This document shows, piece by piece, positions 11,704 through 22,785 of a stretch of 64,000 nt of DNA. Location: NCBI GenBank assembly GCA_039707465.1, contig CM077647.1, forward strand, positions 47,580,110 through 47,644,109. Reading direction: 5' to 3'. The first letter of the stretch is position 1, and the number at the start of each line of letters is the position of its first letter. The notes below the pieces were generated by a model. That model saw nothing but the letters and a program-made list of their open reading frames with translations, did not search any database and was not told where the DNA came from. Origin of the DNA: Rhabdophis nuchalis (lineage: Eukaryota > Chordata > Lepidosauria > Squamata > Natricidae). The translations under genes and the position numbers were made by a program.

Positions 11704-12035
11704 ACTTATGACCACAATTGAGCCCAAAATTTTGGTTGCTAAGCATTAATGTTTCACCACATTTTCCAAGTTGCCCACGCCCACCGGGTCACATGACAAC
11801 TGAGCCACTCCCGTAAAACAGACCACACCTTCCGGCTTTTATTTGGTGTGTGGAAGGTGTGCGGAAGAGGGGGTAGTCTTATACGGCGAATATATAACAA
11901 ACTCTATATTTTGAGTGGAAATAATGGGGGGTCGTCTTATACGCCCAGTCGTCTTATACGCCGGCAAATACGGTAATTGCAAAATGCTGGGAGTTGAAAT
12001 CCAAGAATTGTTTTAATTTTTCAAGATGACAAAGA

Positions 12036-12655
12036 TTGCCTTAAAGGAATAAATTCTTGGGTGCAGAGAAATATCTCATACATGAGACTGAGGTGAAGAT
12101 TGACAGTGTGGGTTGGGTTGGATTTAAATAAGCATTGTACTGTAGTAAAGCAGAGTCAAGGAAAAACAGGACAACCATACTTGACTGCAGAGTGTTCCTC
12201 TTGTCCCAAGGATTCATTTCACACTATAGAATACATACATATTTATAATATTTATTGTTTTATACTTGCCCAAGTCTATGTATGTAAAAAAAATCTAATT
12301 CTATTCTAAGAATTGAAATGTTGCCATTTCCTTCAATAAGAGAGTTAATGTACACTTGCTTATATCAACCAAAAGGAGACTTGGAATTGACTTAATCCTA
12401 AACTACATTTGAGTTGCAGAAATTGAAGTTTCCCCCTTAAGTTAGGGAAAATGGAATTTTCAAATATTGTATCTCACAAAACATAGTAATATTGAAAGAT
12501 TTTAATTCTATTACTAATTCAAGGACCCAAACAGTTCTGTCAGAGTGGGGAACCTCTGGCTCAAAATATTATAAAATTATATTTCCCAGCATGTCCTTTT
12601 GGATCATGGTCCCAGAAGCTTCATAAATTCCATAAGTTCTTCAACAACTGGGGAG
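12036..12655. other. Intergenic, no gene recognised
   Basis: AT-rich sequence with only short frames and no recognised repeat family or coding motif. Confidence 0.45.
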
Positions 12656-12671
12656 TCAGGAATGTCCCAAT

Positions 12672-12675
12672 CCTG

Positions 12676-12712
<37 letters not shown>

Positions 12713-12837
12713 GTTTTTGACACAACGGAACTCATAGCTTTCTGTCTAGATGGTCTCTGGTGATGAGCCGAAAGGCAGAAATGGAGAGCAGTATGCTTCC
12801 TCCCTTAATTGGGGCTTAACAGGGTGTTGTGACACAA

Positions 12838-12872
<35 letters not shown>
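12672..12872 (+). mobile_element. Fragment of PLE-associated terminal repeat between TG microsatellites
   Basis: Two (TG)n tracts (from 12677 and 12839) flank about 130 bp. This contains CTTTCTGTCTAGATGGTCTC, TGATGAGCCGAAAGGCAG (12761-12778) and TTAATTGGGGCTTAACAGGG. These blocks occur in the same order in the hammerhead-bearing repeats at 47.9, 48.3 and 52.1 kb, so this is an isolated copy of that module without the hammerhead part. The (TG)n may have expanded from the ACACAT-rich linker seen in those repeats. Confidence 0.6.
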
Positions 12873-12873
<1 letters not shown>

Positions 12874-13404
12874 CATTCTGATAAAAGATCATTTACTCTT
12901 GAAATTTCAGTGGAATTCTCATGGGAAAAAGTAGTTGTTTTGCATTTATTATGAGATGGCCAAAGAATGCTTATTAATGTCTTTTTCTTTCACTGTTCAG
13001 CATACCCCAACAATATGCCACTTCTCTAACTTTTCATATTTCAGTTAAACACAAAGACATCAGAATGATGTTTCTCTCTGTCAGCTTGTTTTGGAAGCAG
13101 AAAATATGGCAAAGCAAAGATGCTTCAGAGTACTAGAACAGAAAACAGCTGGACCAGCAGTAGCAGTTTCTGACAACTCTAAGAATAAAGTAGCTCAAAA
13201 ATATCACACACACAAAAATGGAAAGAGAAGCATCTGTGAAAAACAAAGCATCAAATAAAAACAAAGAAAATGTCTGCAAATCTGCAAAGCAGGTTTTGGA
13301 ACAACAATTTGTTAAATCCTACTTATAAATTTTACACTGATAATTATGGATATCTGCCATCAATTCAGTGCTGACTCTTATTAACTGCATAGATTTTCTT
13401 GATG
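12873..13404. other. Intergenic, no gene recognised
   Basis: Unique-looking sequence, A-rich from 13190 to 13270. No coding or RNA feature is recognised. Confidence 0.45.
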
Positions 13405-13893
13405 ATGATCTTTATTTATTTATTTATTTATTTTTTATACCACCCTTCTCCCTTCCGGGACTCAGGGTGGTGTACAGGCAGCAATGAAAATCAGTGGTAT
13501 AAAATATAAAATACATAAAATACGTTTAAAAATATATTAAATGGTAGGCCTGTTCTAAAACCTTAATAAAACCCTACTAAAAACCATTTAAAAACTACGC
13601 CAGGCCGGCTGCACGAAATAAATAGGTTTTCAAGGCCCGACGGAAGAGGCGCAGGTCAGTGGTCGTGCATAGGTTAGTGGGTAGATCATTCCAGAGGGCA
13701 GGAGCCGCCACAGAGAAGGTTCTCCCCCTAGGGGTCACCAGCCGACATTGCCTGGCCGACGGCACCCTGAGGAGGCCCTCTCTGTGGGAGCGAACTGGTT
13801 GGTGGGAGGTATTTGGTAGCAGGAGGCGGTCTTGCAGGTAACCAGGTCCCTTGCCATGGAGCGCTTTAAAGGTAGTTACTAGTACCTTGTATC
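13405..13893 (-). mobile_element. L2 LINE, 5'-truncated 3' end
   Basis: Minus-strand L2 with a TTTATTTATTTATT tail, the family 3' UTR (CTTCTCCCTTCCGGGACTC) and about 90 codons of the ORF2 C-terminus (ALHGKGPGYLQDRL and PALWNDLPTNL blocks). It is truncated at about 13890, beside TAGTTACTAG/CTAGTAACTA inverted triplets and the duplicated segment at 13919. Confidence 0.85.
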
Positions 13894-13918
13894 TAGTAAC
13901 TAGTATCTCTCCCTGATA

Positions 13919-14099
13919 CATAAACAGATATGACTTCAGACTGTAAAATTGAATTTCTAACTGGATTTCGAGTACCAAGTTGTTTTGATTTAGAAGAGAA
14001 TTCTAGCTATCATGTCAAAATGTATTACTTAATACAAGGTGCACTTCTGATTTATGGCAGTTGACCAAAGGAATCTGCAAGCTCTAATCTCATTTTGCT
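13919..14099 (+). repeat. 181-bp near-identical direct duplication, copy 1
   Basis: It matches 15299-15479 base for base except one position (C at 13987 is T at 15367), at an offset of exactly 1380. Match breaks abruptly on both sides. It contains no repeat family I recognise. The near-identity implies a recent event or an assembly effect. Confidence 0.95.
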
Positions 14100-15298
14100 G
14101 GTCCTTCAAGTCTTCGGGTTGTCTTCTTCTCTTTCCTTCCATCTTTCCGCATGATAGACATCTTAAGAGAGCTAAGTCTTCATATAATGTGATAATTTGA
14201 GGCTGATCATTTATGTCTCAAGTGATAATTCTGGGTTTGTTTGTTTGATGATCCACTTGTTTGTTTTCATAGCTCTCTACAATACTCTCAGGAGTATAAA
14301 CATTCAACCAACATTCAAAAGTATCACAATACACTTCCTATCCTACTAAAAATTAAATTCATCTGTAGGGCACCAGTTTAAGAAGGCTATTAATTAAATA
14401 AGGTCAGCTAAATATTACGCTAATAATACATAATATGAATTAGTTGCTACAACAGAGTACACTTAAGCATACTAGAATCAAGAATTGCCTTAGTTTAAAC
14501 ATATTTTTAAAATTAATAAGGCAGTTAATCAATTCAGAAAAGTTATCTAAAAATAACTTGTAAAGTTAAACAGTGACAGAAATGTTTTGACCTGAAGAAA
14601 AAAAAATCAAAACATTCATCTGCTCAGCTACTCTAAAATGTAATTCAGAACATCAAGCTTTGATATGGTGAAAGAAAAATATAATGTTCTTTTTGGAATA
14701 TTCAACTTAAAACATGCATTTTCACAACAGGCTGTGGGGCTAGTGAGTAGAAGACTTCTGTAAGGTCCTCTAATTGGATGTAAGACTCCAATCTAGATTC
14801 AGAAAACATCCATCCAACAGGTGGGTGAAAAACCTAATATCATTTTGACTCAATTCATTGGTCTCACTAATGCAACCAGATATTAGTCTAAAGCATGCAT
14901 GGATTCTAACATAATAGAAAGAACCTATTGAATATCAATTTCCATCAGCCGTTATTGCAAAACAGTCAGAGGAGCTCCAGTTTAGCAAGCTTTGGAGGGC
15001 TTGCAGTAGAGTTGCTTGTATAAATGCTGTTGATTTGGGTACAAGGGCCAACCAGATGGCTGTGCTGACAGATCTAGTGTCCATTAATTTGCTGAATTAC
15101 TTTTTCAAAGCATTAAAACCAGTGACCATCACAGCATCACATAAAACTAGGCTGTATAAAATTTTAGCTGGCAGACTGTTGCTGACTGCTGACATTTATA
15201 ACAACGTGACCATCTTTTCCAAGTTTTCTTCTTCCCATCAAATGATTCCCCATCCAACATTTTGCTGCCCTTTTAGAGAATTTGTAAAAACCACGGGG
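14100..15298. other. Intergenic, no gene recognised
   Basis: Unique-looking AT-rich DNA between the two copies of the 181-bp duplication. No exon or known repeat is recognised. Confidence 0.45.
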
Positions 15299-15479
15299 CA
15301 TAAACAGATATGACTTCAGACTGTAAAATTGAATTTCTAACTGGATTTCGAGTACCAAGTTGTTTTGATTTAGAAGAGAATTCTAGTTATCATGTCAAAA
15401 TGTATTACTTAATACAAGGTGCACTTCTGATTTATGGCAGTTGACCAAAGGAATCTGCAAGCTCTAATCTCATTTTGCT
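15299..15479 (+). repeat. 181-bp near-identical direct duplication, copy 2
   Basis: Partner of 13919-14099. The flanks here look continuous with unique DNA, while copy 1 begins just beyond the truncated 5' end of an L2. Copy 2 is therefore the likelier source and copy 1 the likelier derivative. Confidence 0.95.
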
Positions 15480-17369
15480 TGCGCAGGCATGAATCAAAAT
15501 GAATTATGAATCTGAACATTGTAAATTATGTGTATCACAAAATACAGAGCACAATGATCAACCACAATCCAGATTTTCAGCTTAAATAGCTTTACATTCA
15601 TGCAAGCAAATTAACCATAAAATGGGGGGGGGGGTGAGTTGAAGGAGAGAAAAACAAAATATCCCAAGAAAGAATAAACTGCAGATAATAAGCACCAATC
15701 TGGTGTTGAATGCTGCCCAAGATACCAATTGTTTTAAGTCACGACAAAGACAGCTGAATGCTCATCTTGTGGATATAGAGCATGGATGATTGCTTGCCAT
15801 GAGTATCTTCTCTCACAAATAACAGTTTTTTCGCTCTTAATTTTCTGCTAAATTGGAAGCTAACTGCTTCCCACATTGTCATTGGAACACCTGCAGCTGT
15901 GCTGGATTTCTGCGCACCATTTCTTTTAGGTAAAACAGCACTCCGCTTTCCTTCAGCTCCACATTATGCTTATGTCTTCCTTTCATTGCGCTACAGTACT
16001 AATGATTCAGGCAGGCTGGTCAGTCATTAAGTGACAAGCAAATGATACTGTAGGCAACGTGTGACTAATCGGTCTGAACAAATGAAATCACAGACTTGCT
16101 TCTCTCATCATTCATTTCCCAAACAGTAGCAATGTGGCGCACAGCAGGTAGTTCAGTTAAAACCAGCCTTGTAAAACAAATTTCCTGCCACAGTTTTAAG
16201 TATGCGCCACTGTGATGGGTTTGAGATGCTGCAGTTGGGAGACCCAAAGGAATGAAGAAAGGTTGGGGAGGAGTGGAGGAGAGGGAGGACGCAGTGGAGG
16301 AGGAGGAGGAAACTTTAGTACATACATTACTGTAATTAAAGGTTTCGTATCTTATTGATGTGGTTTCTGTTTGGATGATTCTCAAAAGTGACTGTTGCAT
16401 TAGCAAACCCCAAACATGTCACACTTAACATGAAAATGATAAAAAATAAAAAATAAAACAGGCACTTGTTTCAACCAAAATTTCAAAGATGCTTTGTTAG
16501 CATTGTTAAGAGGTAGAGCTGAAATCCTGAAAGTATTTCCTGCATGTTAAAAAAAACATGACATCTTTTTTAAAAATAGCGCAGAATTGAGAGGTTGGAT
16601 TTAGCCTTATTTTTCATGTGGTTGGCTCATTTTTTTTCCTTATAATTGATTTTATTATGATTGTACCTTTCAGTTGCCTCACTTGTCAGTGCTTATGCAA
16701 ATTTGTGCAGAATAGGCAGATCATACAGACTATGAACATTTCTGTAGAATAGCAATAAATAATACAGAGTCAGGACATCCATAGTCAAAATGATGAAAAA
16801 GCATTGCAATAAGTGGGGCAACTTCTGTGCCTTTCATACATGCTGCCTCTACAAAAGGGATAGAGCCTGCGATTAAATGCACGGAGCATGATACATCTAC
16901 GAGATAATACATAACATCATTTAGCACCATGTCAATCACCTTCTCCCAAAATACAGCCTTCATGCCACTTCCAAGGTGTTGGGTTCAATGGTCCTCATTT
17001 CAGTGTCATTTTGGAATCTTCTGTAGTGGCTGAAAATTTCAATGTCTCTTTCCTTATTCTAAGACCTCCTTAAAAAAATGAACCATACGATAACAATAGA
17101 AAGATTATTTTAAAATCAGGTTTGGATAATGCTAAATCAAAGATAGGCAATCAACATATTTTTTTTCCTTTATCTTAATGCATATTAGGATTTTACAGAA
17201 TGATTTTTTCTCCTGGGAGGTTTAGTATAGCTATTATGCACTTTAAAGTCTCCTACCATCACCAGGAAACAAATACGTAAATATTGCCACATTATCACCA
17301 CACCCACAAGAAGGCACTGAAAATAATTTGAAATGAATGATGTGGTTCTTGTTTCCTCTTCCTCTAAAG
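15480..17369. other. Intergenic, no gene recognised
   Basis: About 1.9 kb with little recognisable repeat and a less AT-skewed stretch at 15700-16420. Two minus-strand frames of 113 codons (16065-16406) and 77 codons (16730-16963) show no family motif. This is the longest apparently non-repetitive stretch and a reasonable place to look for conserved non-coding elements. Confidence 0.45.
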
Positions 17370-17584
17370 CAGGGGTGCCAAACTCAATTTCATTGAGGGC
17401 CAATCAGCATTGTGTTTGACCTCCGGAGGCAGCGTGGGGAGTGGTCAGCTATAGTCACTTGTGCCTGTGGTGGCTCAAGAGCTCTGCCAGCAAAAATGGG
17501 CTGTTTCCAGGATGGCCCTGCGGGTCATATCTAAGCACCCCGTGGGCCGGATCTGACCCCTGGGCCTTGAGTTTGGCACCCCTG
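17370..17584. mobile_element. hAT MITE with 8-bp target duplication
   Basis: It begins CAGGGGTGCCAAACTCAATT and ends with the inverted complement (GAGTTTGGCACCCCTG). It is flanked by CTCTAAAG (17362-17369) and CTGTAAAG (17585-17592), seven of eight matching. It is non-coding, 215 bp long and inserted 9 bp upstream of an L2 insertion. Confidence 0.85.
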
Positions 17585-17603
17585 CTGTAAAGAGAGTTAT
17601 TCA

Positions 17604-18065
17604 ACCTTCAAAGTGCTCCATGGCAATGGAGCTGAATATTTGCAAGACCGTCTCCTGCCGCATACCTCCCATCGACCAGTCCACTCCCACAGAGAGGGTC
17701 TCCTCAGCCCCTCCTCCCGTCAACTAGCCAATGTTGGCTGGTGACCCCCAGGGGGAGAGCTTTCTCTGTGGCAGCTCCGGCCCTCTGGAATGATCTTCCC
17801 CCCGACCTGCGCACAACCACGGACCTGCTCCTCTTCCGCCGGGCCCTGAAAACTCATCTATTTCGTGCGGCCGACCTGGTGTAGCTTTTAAATCTATTTT
17901 ATCTATTGGGTTTTTATTCGGTTTTTTAGAACAGGTTTCTAGTTTAATTTGTTTTTAGTATATTTATTGTACTTGATGTTTTTATGTTTTTATGATTGCC
18001 TGTTCACCGCCTTGAGTCCCGTAAGGGAGATAGGGCGGTATATAAATTTAAATAAAGTTAAAGTT
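17604..18065 (+). mobile_element. L2 LINE 3' end with 11-bp target duplication
   Basis: A plus-strand L2 fragment carrying the ORF2 C-terminus (TCCGGCCCTCTGGAATGATC encodes the ALWNDLPP block), the 3' UTR and a TATAAATTTAAATAAAGTT end. AGAGTTATTCA occurs on both sides (17593-17603 and 18066-18076), so this is a complete, severely 5'-truncated insertion. Confidence 0.85.
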
Positions 18066-18076
18066 AGAGTTATTCA

Positions 18077-19418
18077 TACAAGGTTCACTAAGAATCATTC
18101 CTGGAAATAAACAGATTGTCCGAGTCTGATACTTTGCTTTGTAACATAGCAACTTGGTGCTGAACTTTTTTTTTAACTGAAAGAATTTAAAAATAAAATC
18201 TTGGGGCTGAAAAAGCAGACAAACCCTGTTCACTTAGTGAGCAGAGATACCATATTAACTGTTATTGATGTTCATCCTCATTTAGTGGACCAGGAAATGA
18301 AACAGTGAACTAGTGGAGATGACAAAGTTGACTATATTAATTAGGGACAAGAATGAAAATAGTTTTATGGTTATTTGGAAACCACTTCTTGACTTTCTGT
18401 ATGAAAGAGAAAAAAAGTGATATTTTGACTTTGGGTTTTGATAATTAAGTGGAGTATTGTTATAGAAATGACTTGTGATTATTATTTGGCATAACCAAAA
18501 ACCTGATACTATAACTTTACAGTGTATTTTACTGCATCGAAGAAAGTCAAAAGTCATGCTTTTTGTTTCTTTATTTCTTTTTCTTCCTTCCCTCACTTAT
18601 CTCCTCTATTCCTTTCCTTTCCCATTTTCCCATTGTCTTTATCTCTATTTGTATTTTCTAACAAATAAACACTTAATTATGTGTGTGTGAGTGAAACTGT
18701 AATTGTGTTTACAATCTTATTAAGTTTTCCTTTGTTTTATAGACCTGTGAAAGTTGTAAATGTGAAGATTCTTCATAAAGTTCCTTTTCCACCACCTTCA
18801 TAACTACAGCCATTAAATCAATTGCTCTTATTACCAATTCTTATATTTTGTGTTTTTTATGAGATGGGCAGTCATACAAATTTGAATGATCAATAAACAA
18901 ATAAGTTTATTTATATATAAGCAAGGCAGTTTCTAAACAAAGGACTATCCATGTTATTCAGCCAGCAGCACCTTTTCAAAGGCTGGAGTTATTTAACTAT
19001 AAATTCACAACATTAAAGTGAAGACTATCTGACTATAAGGGGGAAAAAAGTATGCTTTAAGATAGAAACAGAAATAATCCTACTTTTCACAATAAACCTT
19101 ATAAACATAATTTTATTATAATCATAAGTTTATTCAAACTATAGTCTAGAAATCAAAATGTATAGTTTTCGTTCATGCATTATTCCTAATTCTTCAGATC
19201 GACTTCCTTTTGGTAACAATAATTCCAGAATTTAGATTAAATACTTTAAAACTCTTTTCAATCACATACATTTAAAGTTTAGCAAAAGAACTATTTTCTG
19301 CTCTCCCTCAATGCAAGTAGATTGCAGATTAGTGGATAGAAACAGAAGTGGGGTTTATGAATAGCAACTTCCCATCTAATGAATTTGAATGCCGCGTGCC
19401 ACTGATTTCCCCCCGCTA
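18077..19418. other. Intergenic, no gene recognised
   Basis: AT-rich DNA, pyrimidine-rich at 18560-18650. No repeat family or exon is recognised. Confidence 0.45.
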
Positions 19419-19660
19419 ATAAAATAGAATAGAATAGAATAACAGAGTTGGAAGGAACCTTGAAGGTCTTCTAGTCCAAGCCCTTGCTTAGGCAGAAAAC
19501 CCTGCATCACTTCAGACAAATGAATATCCAAATGAATATCCAATATCATCTTAAAAATGTCCAGTGTTGGAGTATTCACACTTCTGGAAGCAACTTGTTC
19601 CAGTGATTAATTGTTCTGTCAGGAAATTTATCCTTATTTCCAAGTTGCTTCTCTCCTTGA

Positions 19661-19896
19661 TTAGGTTCCACCCATTGCTTCTTGTTCTACCCTCAGGTGC
19701 CTTGGAGAATAGTTTGACTCCCTCTTCTTTATGGCAACCCTGAGATATTGTAACACTGCTATCATGTCACATTCCTCCACCCCAATCCTTCTTTTCATTA
19801 AACTAGACATATCACATTCCCACAACCATTCTTCATATGTTTTAACCTCCGGTCCCCTAATCATATTTGTTGCTCTTCCCTGCACTCTTTCTAGAG
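19661..19896 (-). pseudogene. CR1 reverse transcriptase C-terminal fragment
   Basis: About 75 codons homologous to the end of the CR1 frame at 34.3-35.4 kb: LERVQ-RAT-MIRG, then KTYEEWLWE, SSLMKRR and DMIAVLQYLR. Compared with that copy it carries an indel (GVEECDMIAV against GDMIAV) and is cut by the hAT insertion at its upstream end. It is not functional. Confidence 0.75.
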
Positions 19897-20251
19897 CAGG
19901 GGTCCCCAACCTTTTTTGCACCAGGGACCGGTTTCATTTTAAAGAAAATTCTGCGGACCGGCTGGCATAGAGGAGGAGTGGGGGGGGGAGGGGGAACAGG
20001 CAGCGCATGCGCACACGGGGGGGAGTCGGCTCACTTGGCCCTCTAGGGCAGTGGTCGGCAAACTCATTAGTCAAAAGAGCCAAATATTAACAATACAATG
20101 ATTGAAATTTATTTTGAGAGCCAAAACTTTGTAGGAGTGGCTCAGCGGTCATGTGACCCGGTGGGCATGGCCAACTTGGAAAATGTGGTGAAACTCACTT
20201 AACGGTCTTGCTTAGCAACCAAAATTTTGGGCTCAATTGTGGTCATAAGTT

Positions 20252-20885
20252 CTCTTTCTTCTCTCTCCCACTTTCTTTTTCTTTCTTTTCTTTCTTCCCT
20301 TCTTTCTCTTTCTCTCTCTTTCTGTTTCTCTCTGTCTCTCTCTCTGAGTCTGTCGGTCTGTCTGTCTCTCTCTTTCTCTGTGGCTTTTTATCTCTCTCTC
20401 CCTCCCTCTCTGTCTCTTTCTGTCATTCTCTCTCTGTGTCTGCCTCTCTGTATCTCTCTCTCCTCCCTCCCTCTTATCTCTGTGCCTCTCTCCCCTCCCT
20501 TCCTCTCTGTCTCTCTCTGTCATTCTCTCTGTGTGTCTGTCTGTCTCTCTCTGTGTGTGTGTGTGTGTCTCCCTTTCTCTGTCTGCCTCCCTCCCTATCT
20601 CTGTCTCTCCCCTCTCTTCCTCTCTGTCTGTGTGTCTGTCTGTCTCGCACTCACTAACTCACTCAATCACTCTCACTCTCTCTCTGTCTCTCCCTCCCTC
20701 TCTCTCCCTGTCTCTGTGTGTCTGTCAGTCTCTGATTCCCTCCCTCCCTCCCTGTCTCTCTGTCTCTCCCTCCCTCCTTCCCCTCTGTCTCTCTCTGTGT
20801 GTGTCTGTCAGACACTCATTCCCTCCCTCCCTCTGTCTCTCTCTCGCTCTGTGCCTCTCTCTGTCTGTCTGTCACTGTCTCTGTC
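20252..20885. repeat. CT/TCTG/TCCC pyrimidine microsatellite
   Basis: More than 600 bp of CTCT, TCTG, CCTC and short TG runs. They generate Ser/Leu/Cys-rich plus-strand frames of 149-254 codons that have no protein meaning. Confidence 0.9.
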
Positions 20886-21330
20886 CACAAAATACTGCGT
20901 GGAGGAGTGCGGGCTCTGTGGTGATGGCGAGGCTATCTGTGGGGGGGTTACCCTTCACATTCCTCATCTTCCCCAATGGCATCCGGAGTGATCAGCGGCC
21001 GTGCAGAAACTCACCGCTTTTCTCGCCATGGAAAAGATAGGTGCATGCACTTCCTGTGGAATTACAGCCCAAGTTCCCACTGTTACGAAGTCTCTGAGAC
21101 TGTAATTGGGTGGGGCATGCGTGCGTCTATCTTTTCCATGGTGTGGAAAAGCGGCAAGTCTCTGTGCGGCTGCTGATGGTTCCGGACGGCATCCGGGGAG
21201 ACAAGGAACGTGAAGGGGACCCCACCCGCGGATGGCCTCACCGTCACCACAGAGCCCGCGCTCCTCCACGCAGTATTTTGTGGACAGAGTCAGTGACAGA
21301 CAGAGAGAGGCACAGAGTGAGAGAGAGATG
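20886..21330. repeat. Inverted repeat modules inside inner hAT
   Basis: TCCACAAAATACTGCGTGGA with the following GGAGTGCGGGCTCTGTGGTG (from 20884) is mirrored by CACCACAGAGCCCGCGCTCC then TCCACGCAGTATTTTGTGGA (21244-21285). A third, partial copy in the second orientation is near 21740-21782. The arms and the flanking purine/pyrimidine tracts make the right and left halves largely self-complementary. Confidence 0.7.
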
Positions 21331-22250
21331 GAGGGAGGGAGGGAATCAGAGTCTGACAGACAAAGAGAGAGAGAGAGAGAGTGGGAAGGAGGGAGGGAGA
21401 GACAGAGAGACGGGGAGGGAGGGAGGGAATCAGAGTCTGACAGACACACAGTGAGAGAGACAGAGGGGGAAGGAGGGACCATCAGCAGCCGCGCAGAGAC
21501 TTGCCACTTTTCCACGCCATGGAAAAGATAGGTGCACGCATGCCCTGCCCAATTACAGTCTCGGAGACTTCGTAACGGTGGGAACTTGGGCTGTAATTCC
21601 ACGGAACGTGCATGCATCTATCTTTTCCACGGTGTGGAAAAACGGCGAGTTTTTGCACGGCCGCTGATCACTCCGGACGCCAACGGGGAAGGCGAGGAAC
21701 GCGAGGGGGACCTCGCCCCCTGCGGATGGCCTCACCGGCAGCACAGAGACTTGCCACTGCTTCATGCAGTATTCTGTGGACAGAGACAGTGACAGACAGA
21801 CATAGAGAGGCACAGAGAGAGAGAATGACAGAGGGAGGGAGGGAGGGAATCAGTGAGAGACTGAAGAGTCACATTCAAGGAGCCAAAGAGGGTTTGCTGA
21901 CCACTGCTCTAGGGCCTCTAATGGCGTGAACAGCCTCGACTGCACTCTCCCGCATCCAGCGCGCGCTCTGCCCAGGGGTTGCCCCCTCCTCCCTCCTCCC
22001 CCTCTCCGGCCCTGCAGCCCGGTTCCTATCAAGCCACGGACCGGCACCGGTCCTCGGACCGGGGATTGGGGACCCCTGTTCTAGAGTCTCAACATCTTTT
22101 TTACATCATGCCGACCAAAACTGGATGCTGTATTCCAAGTATGGCCTTACCAAGCCATTATAAAGTGGTATTAACACTTCATGTGATCTAGATTATATCC
22201 CTCTGTTTATGCAGCCTAGAACTGTAATGTTGTCCCTGTATTTAATTAGC

Positions 22251-22785
22251 AATTCAGCATAAACCTACCTGTCTATACCTATTAAATCTGGAATCAATAC
22301 CCATACAAATTCTGCATGAAGCATGCAAGATCAAGAACTGGTAAATGATTTATCTGAATTTCATAGAGTACAAAGAAATTTCTTACAGGCTAAACATGCC
22401 CATTAGCATTGTGACTAAAAAAGCTCAACCGGAAGTGGTTCTTCCAAGTGTCTTTTGGTAAATAGCAGGGAACTGTAAGAACCCAGAGAAGTTGCGGGCC
22501 ACCAGAATGACAGTTGTATCATGAAAGCCAAAATATTCGCTTATGCTTCAAGGCCACTTGATTATTAAATAAGGGCAGCATTACAGACTGCATGTGAATG
22601 TTTGTTCAGTTTTGAAAGAATTCAATTTTACTTTTATGAAATTGAACAAGAACTGGTAGGGGAAAAAGGCAGAAGAATTTATATGCCTTTCTCTAAACCC
22701 CATACATATTTTAAGTTCTATATGCAGTCAACACAATTCTGATTTCTGTCTGGTGTCTTTTTACTTTTCCATTAAACTTGTATTA
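22251..22785. other. Intergenic, no gene recognised
   Basis: AT-rich DNA upstream of an L2 tail. No motif is recognised. Confidence 0.4.

Larger units (their letters stand above)
10716..11760. mobile_element. hAT-like insertion, CAGGGGTCCCCAACC terminus
   Basis: The left terminus CAGGGGTCCCCAACCCCCAG, with adjacent CGGACCGGTGCCGGTCCGCG, matches the termini of the hAT element at 19897-22078. The region 11704-11790 (ACCACAATTGAGCCCAAAAT and on) is an inverted match of 20165-20250 in that element. A clean right terminus was not found, so the right boundary is approximate and the copy may be truncated or rearranged. Confidence 0.45.
10470..11973. mobile_element. TA-flanked DNA transposon with 'GTATAAGACGAC' termini
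   Basis: The termini are inverted: CCCGTATGTGCCGGCGTATA on the left, and the right end reads TATACGCCGGCAAATACGG. Each is flanked by TA (10468-10469, 11974-11975), the target duplication of Tc1/mariner-type elements. No transposase is present. The interior is a patchwork of inverted repeats, a hAT-like insertion and microsatellite. A related TA-flanked element with a similar terminus lies at 44464-45685. Confidence 0.6.
10412..12035. mobile_element. hAT-type foldback MITE split by a later insertion
   Basis: The left part (CAGCATTTCTCAATTTTAGC followed by GTGGACTTCAACTCC) and the right part (GCTGGGAGTTGAAATCC, 11985-12035) match the two arms of a foldback MITE that also appears at 37.3 and 42.2 kb. 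They are separated by the 1.5-kb element at 10470-11973. The right terminus is degraded. Confidence 0.5.
20049..21906. mobile_element. hAT-type element (inner) with perfect 8-bp target duplication
   Basis: It begins CAGTGGTCGGCAAACTCATT and ends GGGTTTGCTGACCACTG, with CTCTAGGG on both sides (20041-20048 and 21907-21914). The 1.86-kb interior has no transposase. It is largely CT/TCTG microsatellite on the left and GA-rich sequence on the right, with repeated GC-rich modules (CTATCTTTTCCA, CCGCGCAGAGACTTGCC) in both orientations. Confidence 0.9.
19897..22078. mobile_element. hAT-type element (outer) with perfect 8-bp target duplication
   Basis: It begins CAGGGGTCCCCAACCTTTTT and ends GATTGGGGACCCCTG, with TTCTAGAG directly on both sides (19889-19896 and 22079-22086). 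No transposase frame is visible. Subtracting the nested element at 20049-21906, the outer element is only about 320 bp, so it is a MITE. It is inserted in CR1 coding sequence. Confidence 0.9.
19419..22250 (-). mobile_element. CR1/L3 LINE split by nested hAT elements
   Basis: The minus-strand CR1 3' end starts in AATAGAATAGAATAGAAT and then GAGTTGGAAGGAACCTTGAA, the typical snake CR1 3' end and tail. ORF2 C-terminal coding reads LERVQGRATNMIRG and MKRR at 19661-19880. After the insertion at 19897-22078 it resumes with TCTAGAGTCTCAACATCTTT. It then runs to about 22240, matching the CR1 segment around 34910-35060 at 34.3-35.5 kb in inverse. Confidence 0.85.

Noticed and set aside
11137..11746. 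Long Ser/Pro/Phe/Leu-rich minus-strand frames
   Set aside because: They are translations of GGAA/GGGA microsatellite; several overlapping frames are open at once and no domain is present.
16065..16406. 113-codon minus-strand frame as an exon
   Set aside because: No motif and partly low-complexity (Ser/Thr/Pro from a GGA-rich stretch).
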